From NCBI GenBank assembly GCA_003448875.1, contig DLXG01000113.1, positions 1-8,701 on the forward strand: DNA of 8,701 nucleotides, given 5' to 3'. Below the pieces are notes generated by a model. That model saw only the letters and a list, made by a program, of their open reading frames with translations. It made no database searches and was not told where the DNA came from. Shown here piece after piece: positions 1 through 5,741 of this stretch. Each line of letters opens with the position of its first letter. Position 1 is the first letter of the stretch. The position numbers were made by a program, and so were the translations under genes. Source of the stretch: Anaerolineaceae bacterium. Its GTDB lineage: Bacteria; Chloroflexota; Anaerolineae; Anaerolineales; Anaerolineaceae.

Positions 1-669
1 GATAAAACAGGCCAGATTGTCCACGTGACCGCTGGTTTCATCGTTGTAGACTCCCTTGCCAAGCCAGAGGATTTTTTCGACATTCAGGTATTCCATCAAG
101 AGATTCTCAATCTCTGATTTGGAAAGTTGCGGGTTGCGGTTGGGGTTGAGCAGGCATTCTTCGGTGGTCAACAGGGTGCCCTGACCATCCACATGGATAG
201 AGCCGCCTTCCAGTACCAGTGGGGCTTTGTAGCGATCAACCCATTCGATTTCGGCTACCTTGCGGGCGACTAAATCGTCCAGATCCCATGGGAAATACAG
301 GCCGCCATCCAAACCGCCCCAGGCATTGAAATCCCAATCCACAGCGCGAATCACCTCGCCATTGGTGACAAAGGTCGGCCCGCAGTCCCGCATCCATGAA
401 TCGTTATACGAAAGTTCGACCACTCGGACATGACCGGGCAACATTTGACGGGCATTTTGAAACTGACCAGCAGATACACCCATGGTCACCCGCTCAAATC
501 GGGCGATGGCGGTTGCAACCGCAGTAAAGGCTTTTTGGGCCGGTTTTGCTCCCAGCCGCCAGTTATCCGGTCTTTCGGGCCACAACATCCAGCAGCCAGT
601 ATGAGGTTCAAATTCTGCCGGCATGCGGAAGCCGTCTTGGCGAGGTGTGCTTTCAATCAGGAACGACAT
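1..669 (-). CDS. aguA: Agmatine deiminase (agmatine iminohydrolase), 3' end outside window
   Basis: A cytosolic enzyme that hydrolyses agmatine to N-carbamoylputrescine and ammonia, the first step of the agmatine deiminase pathway. The first 223 residues are visible, of the roughly 340-370 usual for the family. Family marks seen: [16 protein letters not shown] (residues 8-23), [12 protein letters not shown] (27-38), [13 protein letters not shown] (89-101), DWDFNAWGG (111-119), [10 protein letters not shown] (153-162), NPNRNP (175-180) and [11 protein letters not shown] (208-218). H215 lies where the family's catalytic histidine is expected. The catalytic cysteine lies near the C-terminus and is beyond position 1, so activity cannot be fully judged. 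The start at 669 is supported by GGGAGGA (676-682) six bases upstream and by a typical family N-terminus. It begins 22 bases after the antiporter stop, so it is the fourth visible gene of the minus-strand operon. Identification is firm. Confidence 0.96.
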   Translation of the reverse strand, partial: MSFLIESTPRQDGFRMPAEFEPHTGCWMLWPERPDNWRLGAKPAQKAFTAVATAIARFERVTMGVSAGQFQNARQMLPGHVRVVELSYNDSWMRDCGPTFVTNGEVIRAVDWDFNAWGGLDGGLYFPWDLDDLVARKVAEIEWVDRYKAPLVLEGGSIHVDGQGTLLTTEECLLNPNRNPQLSKSEIENLLMEYLNVEKILWLGKGVYNDETSGHVDNLACFI

Positions 670-691
670 AGAAAATCCTCCCAAAGAAAAA

Positions 692-2074
692 TCATCGCTT
701 AATCAAGAATTCACCAATGATCAGGGTTACAGCAACACCAGCAAGCACCGGAATTGCGTAACTCCAATCCACCGCTTCGCCCGGCACCCAGATGAAAAAT
801 ACGATTGCCTGCAGAATGAACAAAACACAGATAATTGTCATCAATATGGCGGTAGTATGATTGCCCGGCACGCGGTAGGGGCGGGGACGGTCAGCATCGG
901 TACGGCGTAATTTTAAGAATGCCGGGAAAAGAGCAAGGTAAGGCATCAGAAAGACAATGGAAGAAAAGGCGAACAAAGACCAGAACAGGTCTTCAGCCGT
1001 GGTTGCTATCAGCCCGTAGATGATCAACACAGCACTGGACACAATGCCGGTCAAGACGTATGCGCCCACGGGGGTTTTGTTGATGGGGTGAAGCTTGCCA
1101 AAGAAAGCCGGCAGTTCGCCTTCGTTGGCGGCTTCAGCAGCGGTTCGATTGGCCCCCATTGTCCAGGTAACCATGTTGGTCAGAAAGGTGTACAGGGCTC
1201 CGATTCCCAGGATGGTCACGATAAAACCGCCAATTCCGCTTTCTCCAAAGAGGATGCGCAACGTGTCAATTATCCCAGAAACCAACCCTAACTGGTCGGC
1301 GGGTAGTGCCATCAGCATACCAATTGTGCCCATCAGGTAGAAGAAAGCAATTAAAACGCCGGCTATAATAATCGCACGAGGAATATCCCGTTGAGGATTT
1401 TGCATTTCCTCCCCGGCGCCGGACATTAACTCGAACCCCATAAAGTTGTAGACAATTACCGGCAAGAAGTACAATCCCGCATCCCAGCGAGGCAAAATAT
1501 TGCGGAAGGACAAGTCGTTAGCAACCCCATGGTGGGCGGCATAAATAAATGCCCCAACACCAATAACCAGCATAATGAGGGCTTTAATCATTGCGCCAAT
1601 GTTCGGCACCCATTTGCCAATATCGAGGGCGACAATACCGATAATCACAGTTACCCACGTCATCAGGATTCCGATGGCAATTTGCCCCCATAGACTCAGG
1701 TCAGGAATGAACAATTGGGCAAACATCCCGGCGAACAGCACGTAGACTGAGGGCATCCATAGGGCAACGTTGATCCAGTATAACCAGGTGGTGCGGGCGG
1801 CCCAGCGTTGACCAAAGGCGTTGCGCACCCAGATATAAAGCCCTCCCTGTTCGGGATAGGTGGTACCCAGTTCGGCGGTAATCAAGCCGTAAGGAATAAA
1901 GAAAAGCACCAGTGTGATGATCCACCAGGATATAGAGGAAGGCCCAATGGCTGCCGAAGGTGCAAGAGTATCTATTACAAGTATCGCGGCGACGGTGAAG
2001 AGCGTCATATCAATGCCACGAAAAGCCTTTTTGAAGCCGTTGCTTTTTTTAGTCGCGGTGATTGCAGTATCCAT
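692..2074 (-). CDS. aguD: APC-superfamily amino acid/amine antiporter, probable agmatine-putrescine exchanger
   Basis: A 460-residue inner-membrane transporter with about 12 hydrophobic segments, the usual size and layout of the amino acid-polyamine-organocation (APC) superfamily. Visible family motifs are [12 protein letters not shown] (33-44), [15 protein letters not shown] (69-83) and [23 protein letters not shown] (213-235), the last being the conserved stretch around TM6. Family and position between carbamoyltransferase and deiminase genes match AguD, the agmatine/putrescine antiporter of lactic acid bacteria; substrate is inferred from context, and glutamate/GABA-type exchange is the main alternative. 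The reading frame extends upstream to 2149, but the true start is taken at 2074. AAGGAG lies 8 bases before it, the protein then opens with a polar N-terminus, and the longer form would run back through the terminator-like hairpin. The symbol rests largely on context. Confidence 0.88.
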   Translation of the reverse strand: MDTAITATKKSNGFKKAFRGIDMTLFTVAAILVIDTLAPSAAIGPSSISWWIITLVLFFIPYGLITAELGTTYPEQGGLYIWVRNAFGQRWAARTTWLYWINVALWMPSVYVLFAGMFAQLFIPDLSLWGQIAIGILMTWVTVIIGIVALDIGKWVPNIGAMIKALIMLVIGVGAFIYAAHHGVANDLSFRNILPRWDAGLYFLPVIVYNFMGFELMSGAGEEMQNPQRDIPRAIIIAGVLIAFFYLMGTIGMLMALPADQLGLVSGIIDTLRILFGESGIGGFIVTILGIGALYTFLTNMVTWTMGANRTAAEAANEGELPAFFGKLHPINKTPVGAYVLTGIVSSAVLIIYGLIATTAEDLFWSLFAFSSIVFLMPYLALFPAFLKLRRTDADRPRPYRVPGNHTTAILMTIICVLFILQAIVFFIWVPGEAVDWSYAIPVLAGVAVTLIIGEFLIKR

Positions 2075-2082
2075 TAGAATAT

Positions 2083-2088
2083 CTCCTT
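2083..2088 (-). promoter_or_regulatory. Ribosome binding site that fixes the antiporter start
   Basis: AAGGAG on the minus strand, 8 bases before the ATG at 2074. No comparable site precedes the more upstream in-frame ATGs at 2149 and 2134, which fall in or next to a hairpin, so this site decides the start. Confidence 0.75.
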
Positions 2089-2096
2089 GATTTAGG

Positions 2097-2146
2097 AAAA
2101 ACAAAACAGGGAATAGGCAGGGATAGACTGCCATCCCTGCCCTGTT
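2097..2146 (-). terminator. Terminator-like hairpin between carbamoyltransferase and antiporter genes
   Basis: A strong inverted repeat on the minus strand. The inner stem GGCAGGGAT/ATCCCTGCC (2133-2141 with 2116-2124) is nine base pairs with an 8-base loop. Outer arms AACAG/CTGTT (2142-2146 with 2105-2109) add five pairs across a one-sided bulge of six bases. It is followed by TTTTGTTTTT (2106 down to 2097). It starts about ten bases after the carbamoyltransferase stop and ends just before the antiporter ribosome binding site. It has the form of an intrinsic terminator inside an operon, so it may partly end transcription or stabilise the upstream message. Function is inferred from structure only. 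Confidence 0.65.
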
Positions 2147-2156
2147 CAAGGTGTTT

Positions 2157-3164
2157 TTATCGGTTCAGGAAATTTTCAATTTTCCCACGGTGAAAGGCGG
2201 CTAATTCGGCTGAAGGTCGTTTCAGACGCGGGTAAAGCAGCCAGACCAGAATGCCTTTTTCGGTGTGAAGGCGGTTTTCAGCCTGATCGAAAATGATGGA
2301 TTGGTGGGAATCCATAACTTCATCGGTGACTTCTATACCACGCGAGGCCGGCAGGCAGTGCATAAACTTGCAGTGAGCCGGTGCTTTTGCCATCAAATCT
2401 TTATTTACCTGATATTTCGGCATGAAAGCCGCCCGCCGTTCGGGAATCTGGTCTTCCTGTCCGACCCACCACCACAGATCCGTGTAAATAAAATCGGCAT
2501 TCCGCACTGCTTCGACCGGGTCTTCCGTGACAGTCAGCGTTCCACCAGAAATTTTGTTGTTTTCCTCCGCCCATTGAATCCACTCGGCTGGCGCCTGATA
2601 TTTTTTGGGAGCCGCATGGGTGAAATTCATTCCCAATCGAGTACAAATCAGCATGAGGGATGAAAGAACATTGGTTGCATCCCCTATAAAAGTGACATTT
2701 AATTCTTCCAACTTTTTGCCAGCAGGGGCGTGTTCAAGCATGGTTAATACATCGCAGACAACCTGGGTGGGGTGGTTGTAATCGGTCAGGCCGTTAATTA
2801 CTGGAACAGTAGCATATTTGGCAAGGCCGGTAATGGTTTCATGCTTTAACGTTCGTGCCATGATCGCATCGCACATTCGGGAAAGCACCTGTGCAGTATC
2901 ACCGAGGGATTCACGCACACCCAGATGAATTTCCCCCGGTTTGAGGTAGAGGGCATGTCCGCCCAATTCGGTCATGGCAACTTCAAAAGAAACTCGGGTG
3001 CGGGTGGAGGGTTCTTCGAAAATCATGGCAAGGGTGGCATCCTGTAATAACTTGGGCGTGCAACCCTGCTTATCGGCGGCTTTGATGAGGCGTGTTAGTT
3101 CGATTAACTCTAACAATTCCTCTTTGGTGAAGTCCTGCGTATCAATGAAGTGTTTTAGGGTCAT
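2157..3164 (-). CDS. ptcA: Putrescine carbamoyltransferase
   Basis: A 335-residue cytosolic enzyme of the aspartate/ornithine carbamoyltransferase family. In this pathway it phosphorolyses N-carbamoylputrescine to putrescine and carbamoyl phosphate. Visible are the carbamoyl-phosphate loop STRTR (53-57), DYNHPTQ (128-134) and HCLP (269-272). Ornithine carbamoyltransferases carry an SMG-containing loop after the sixth strand; here that place reads YTDLWWWVG (227-235) followed by MPKYQVN (248-254). This resembles the YTDVWYG...PKYQVN pattern of known putrescine carbamoyltransferases (also called AguB in enterococci), so ornithine is an unlikely substrate. Neighbouring agmatine deiminase and amine antiporter genes agree. 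The start is supported by AGGAGG (3171-3176) six bases upstream. The gap to the regulator gene is 52 AT-rich bases and holds no clear promoter. An ornithine enzyme is the main alternative. Confidence 0.92.
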   Translation of the reverse strand: MTLKHFIDTQDFTKEELLELIELTRLIKAADKQGCTPKLLQDATLAMIFEEPSTRTRVSFEVAMTELGGHALYLKPGEIHLGVRESLGDTAQVLSRMCDAIMARTLKHETITGLAKYATVPVINGLTDYNHPTQVVCDVLTMLEHAPAGKKLEELNVTFIGDATNVLSSLMLICTRLGMNFTHAAPKKYQAPAEWIQWAEENNKISGGTLTVTEDPVEAVRNADFIYTDLWWWVGQEDQIPERRAAFMPKYQVNKDLMAKAPAHCKFMHCLPASRGIEVTDEVMDSHQSIIFDQAENRLHTEKGILVWLLYPRLKRPSAELAAFHRGKIENFLNR

Positions 3165-3216
3165 TTAAATCCTCCTGAAATAAATATATTTTTCGTATAG
3201 CCACTTTTGGACCCAA

Positions 3217-3696
3217 TTAACCTTCGAAATCCTCGGGTTTAGGCAGCCATTCATCAATATTTCGGATGATGCGTGGCACCAAAGCGTACCCCTTCACTCG
3301 AACACCGGGAATTGAAGGTAAAACTTTACCTAAGAACTGACGCATTTCGGCATTGTCTTTAAACCGGGCTTCAATAGATATTTCCTGAGTCCCTAAACCG
3401 TAAGCCAGATAGGATACTTCGTGCATATTCAGTAACTTATCAATAGCGGCTTGTTCCTGCTCGGGTTCAACTTCCAGAAAAATGTCAACGGTATTGACAT
3501 ATCCGAAAGCGTGGGGGTCAAGAATGGATGTCAAACGAACAGCACCTGACTCTACTAACCGATCAATGCGGTTGCGGATGGTGCGTTCGTTGGCGTTCAG
3601 GGATCGGGCGATTTCGGAGGCAGATTTGCGCGCATCTTTACGTAATTCCAGAATGATATGATAGTCAAGAAGATCGAATTGTGCTGATTTTGACAT
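3217..3696 (-). CDS. Lrp/AsnC-family transcriptional regulator
   Basis: A 159-residue DNA-binding regulator of usual Lrp/AsnC length. It opens with FDLLDYHIILELRKDARKS (7-25), continues with a helix-turn-helix around SASEIARSLNANERTIRNRIDRL (25-47), and ends with an alpha/beta ligand-sensing (RAM) domain of about 66-145, including YLAYGLGTQEISIEARF (98-112). Such proteins bind DNA as dimers or larger assemblies and usually respond to amino acids. Here an amine or arginine-derived effector is plausible but unproven. The frame runs upstream to 3801, but the start at 3696 is preferred: the protein then matches family length, and a good promoter (3742-3770) lies inside the would-be extension. The ribosome binding site is weak (GGAA, 3703-3706) and sits in a small hairpin. 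As first gene of the agmatine operon it likely controls it, and perhaps itself. Confidence 0.93.
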   Translation of the reverse strand: MSKSAQFDLLDYHIILELRKDARKSASEIARSLNANERTIRNRIDRLVESGAVRLTSILDPHAFGYVNTVDIFLEVEPEQEQAAIDKLLNMHEVSYLAYGLGTQEISIEARFKDNAEMRQFLGKVLPSIPGVRVKGYALVPRIIRNIDEWLPKPEDFEG

Positions 3697-3702
3697 ATAC
3701 TG

Positions 3703-3715
3703 TTCCGAAACGGAA
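3703..3715 (-). promoter_or_regulatory. Perfect dyad just before the lrp start codon
   Basis: TTCCG-TTT-CGGAA on the minus strand: five-base arms and a three-base centre, 6 bases before the ATG at 3696. It lies about 20-32 bases downstream of the predicted transcription start. The 3' arm holds the only Shine-Dalgarno-like GGA, so in RNA a short hairpin would cover it; as DNA it could be a regulator site. Role inferred. Confidence 0.4.
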
Positions 3716-3741
3716 AAAATAATAACCGAATAGGTAATACC

Positions 3742-3770
3742 ATTATAGCAAAAATCCTTAGTTAATTCAA
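3742..3770 (-). promoter_or_regulatory. Sigma-70-type promoter of the lrp-agmatine operon
   Basis: On the minus strand the -35 box TTGAAT (3765-3770) and a perfect -10 box TATAAT (3742-3747) are separated by 17 bases, with TGC directly before the -10 box (extended -10). Transcription would start near 3735, leaving a leader of about 39 bases before the lrp ATG at 3696. Confidence 0.75.
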
Positions 3771-3794
3771 TAGTTTTCATGTCAATAAGGCGTT

Positions 3795-3823
3795 TTGTCA
3801 TAGAAATTTTGGAAACTTGTAAT
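3795..3823 (+). promoter_or_regulatory. Sigma-70-type promoter facing the ABC exporter operon
   Basis: TTGTCA (3795-3800) and TGTAAT (3818-3823), each one base from consensus, are separated by 17 bases. The predicted start near 3830 leaves a leader of about 140 bases before the first ABC gene. The -35 box lies 24 bases from that of the divergent lrp promoter, so the two promoters are back to back. Confidence 0.6.
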
Positions 3824-3838
3824 TGACAAGATTTCTAT
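3800..3838. repeat. Nested inverted repeats over the exporter promoter
   Basis: ATAGAAAT (3800-3807) is the reverse complement of ATTTCTAT (3831-3838). Between them CTTGT (3816-3820) and ACAAG (3826-3830) form an inner dyad with a 5-base centre. The inner dyad covers part of the -10 box and the outer right arm covers the predicted transcription start. The placement suits a repressor operator; the binding protein is unknown, and the neighbouring Lrp-type regulator is the obvious candidate. Confidence 0.45.
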
Positions 3839-3943
3839 CAAGGATTGTGAATAGGGTTTATCAAAAAACAAGAAAATGATATTTGCTAGCCTTCCCATTC
3901 ATTTTACAAATAAGGTCCGCTAAAGGGTTGAAAGTGGTATGTA

Positions 3944-3952
3944 TGTTACAAT
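3944..3952 (+). promoter_or_regulatory. Possible second promoter (extended -10) close to the first ABC gene
   Basis: TGT-TACAAT is an extended -10 box with one mismatch to TATAAT. There is no -35 box at normal spacing: TTGAAA at 3928-3933 is only 13 bases away. A start near 3959 would leave a leader of about 12 bases with no Shine-Dalgarno sequence. Confidence 0.35.
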
Positions 3953-3970
3953 TTTTCCCAGTGATCTACG

Positions 3971-5719
3971 ATGAACACAGAATTCAGCCTTCCTAACCTT
4001 TATCCAACCAATCGGCGTGGACCGGTAAGATGGATCTTATCTCACCTCAAGCATCAATGGTGGCTGGTTGTCATTGCCGTAGTGGGGGCTTTTGGTAATG
4101 CAGGGCTGGCCGGGGTCGTTCCGGTGATGATCGGTCAGGCTGTAAACTTGGTTAGCGGGGGAGAGTTTGATCAAAACCGACTGCTGCAAATTGTTTTTAT
4201 CATTGTTATCTCCCAAACAGTGCGAGGTCTTTTGCAGTTTGGGCGCAATTTTGGTTTTGAGGTGATTGCTCAACGGATGGAGCGGAATATCCGTAATGAG
4301 CTGTATGTTTCGTTGCTGGGTAAAAGTATGACCTTCCACAACCTCCAGCCGGTGGGTGATACCATGGCACGGGCCACGAATGACGTACGTGAGGTCAATT
4401 TTTTGTTTTCGCCCGGGGTAAATCTGGTGGTTGGCTCGTTAATCTTCATTTTTGTTCCAATTTTTCTTGCTCCGCGCTATCATCCGTCATTGGTATTGGT
4501 GCCTCTTTTGTTTGTGGCAGTTTATTTTATTCTCTTAAGATTCTATTTGAAGGAACTTGAACCGGTAACGGATGAAGTGCGTCATTCTTTTGGAGTTCTG
4601 AATACTCGCTTGAATGAAGCGCTGGATGGAATCGAGGTAGTAAAAGGGGCTGCTCAAGAACAGGGCGAAGTCATATTGTTTGGAAAAAATGTAGACCGCT
4701 ACCGCAAGGCTGCCATTCAACAAGGGGATATTGAAGCGCGCTTTTTGCCAGCCTTATTACTCGCTCTAGCCATGGCAGGCGGGCTGTTGCACGCCTTAAT
4801 TCTCTTTCAGCGTGGATTACTAAACACGGGCGATGTCGTAGCCTATTTTGGTTTGCTTGTGATGCTTTCCTTTCCAACCTTTGTTTCGATTTTCGCCTAT
4901 TCACGCATATCCCTTGGCCTGGCCGGAGCGAGAAGGATTTTGGAGCTGATGAATCGAGAGAATAATCTTGATCAAAACGATAATGGCTATCAGGGCAAAA
5001 TGCGCGGCGAGGTAGTGTTTGACAGAGTCAGTTTTGCTTATCAAGATGACCCCATTTTGAAAAATATTTCTTTTCATGTTTATCCCGGGCAAACGGTGGC
5101 AATTGTGGGTCAGACTGGCAGCGGTAAAACCACGCTGGTAAAACTAATTAATCGTATTTACGACGTAAGCAGCGGACGAGTGCTGGTAGACGGGGTAGAC
5201 GTTAGAGATTGGAATCTGGAAGCACTGCGCCGGCAGATTTCAATCATTGAACAGGATATTTTCCTTTTTTCGCAAACCATCGCGGATAATATTGCTTTTG
5301 GCAAACCGGGAGCTTCTATTGAGGAAATTGTAGAAGCGGCAAAGGCTGCCCAGGCCGATGAGTTTATTCGTTCTTTTGAAAAGGGATATGATACGGTCAT
5401 CGGTGAACGTGGAGTAACCCTATCAGGGGGACAGCGGCAACGTCTGGCTCTGGCGCGGGCTTTCCTGACCCAACCGAGTATATTGATTTTAGATGACTCA
5501 ACCAGCGCAATTGACTCGGCAACCGAGGATAAGATTCAACAGGCCATTTACACGGCTGCAAAAGGTCGCACTACTTTTATCATTACCCATCGTCTCTCAC
5601 AAATTCGCTGGGCAGATATGATATTGGTTTTACGCAAAGGCGAATTGGTTGCTGCCGGCAGCCATGAGGAATTAATGAAAAGCAGTGAAGCATACCGAAA
5701 TATCTTTCAGGAATTGTGA
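3971..5719 (+). CDS. ABC exporter half-transporter, subunit with degenerate Walker B
   Basis: A 582-residue inner-membrane half-transporter with the usual exporter layout: six-helix membrane domain (about 30-310) then ATPase domain (about 345-582). Visible are the A-loop tyrosine (Y357), Walker A GQTGSGKT (380-387, K386), Q-loop Q428, GERG (478-481), signature LSGGQ (484-488), Walker B ILILDD (504-509), D-loop SAID and H-loop H540. The residue after the Walker B aspartate is D509, not the catalytic glutamate, so this subunit's own ATP site should be slow or inactive. This is the pattern of the TM287 side of heterodimeric exporters such as TM287/288. Exported substrate cannot be read from sequence; drugs, lipids or peptides are all possible. 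The ATG has no clear Shine-Dalgarno sequence. The partner gene follows after 22 bases. Confidence 0.95.
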   Translation: MNTEFSLPNLYPTNRRGPVRWILSHLKHQWWLVVIAVVGAFGNAGLAGVVPVMIGQAVNLVSGGEFDQNRLLQIVFIIVISQTVRGLLQFGRNFGFEVIAQRMERNIRNELYVSLLGKSMTFHNLQPVGDTMARATNDVREVNFLFSPGVNLVVGSLIFIFVPIFLAPRYHPSLVLVPLLFVAVYFILLRFYLKELEPVTDEVRHSFGVLNTRLNEALDGIEVVKGAAQEQGEVILFGKNVDRYRKAAIQQGDIEARFLPALLLALAMAGGLLHALILFQRGLLNTGDVVAYFGLLVMLSFPTFVSIFAYSRISLGLAGARRILELMNRENNLDQNDNGYQGKMRGEVVFDRVSFAYQDDPILKNISFHVYPGQTVAIVGQTGSGKTTLVKLINRIYDVSSGRVLVDGVDVRDWNLEALRRQISIIEQDIFLFSQTIADNIAFGKPGASIEEIVEAAKAAQADEFIRSFEKGYDTVIGERGVTLSGGQRQRLALARAFLTQPSILILDDSTSAIDSATEDKIQQAIYTAAKGRTTFIITHRLSQIRWADMILVLRKGELVAAGSHEELMKSSEAYRNIFQEL

Positions 5720-5741
5720 ACGAGTATAGAAGAGGCTTGAG

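Noticed and set aside
430..910. Plus-strand open frames of 90-95 codons over the agmatine deiminase and antiporter genes
   Set aside because: Their translations look like no family and they lie antisense to two well-identified genes.
2075..2149. A 25-residue N-terminal extension of the antiporter
   Set aside because: It crosses the terminator-like hairpin and the ribosome binding site at 2083-2088; the start at 2074 gives a normal APC length of 460 residues.
3182..3191. AT-only palindrome AAATATATTT in the lrp-ptcA gap as an Lrp operator or an internal promoter
   Set aside because: Too short and of low complexity, and no -35 box at proper spacing (TCCAAA at best); could be chance in an AT-rich gap.
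3697..3801. A longer Lrp protein starting at 3801
   Set aside because: The extension would be transcribed from within by the promoter at 3742-3770, it makes the protein longer than the family, and it has no family similarity.
3823..3853. Perfect -35 box TTGACA at 3823-3828 on the plus strand
   Set aside because: No acceptable -10 box at 16-19 bases (TGTGAA or similar); the match is better explained as part of the inner dyad and the neighbouring -10 box.
3876..3923. A 15-codon plus-strand reading frame (MIFASLPIHF...) in the leader of the exporter operon, a possible leader peptide
   Set aside because: No convincing ribosome binding site before it, no run of regulatory codons and no paired hairpins downstream; such short frames arise by chance.
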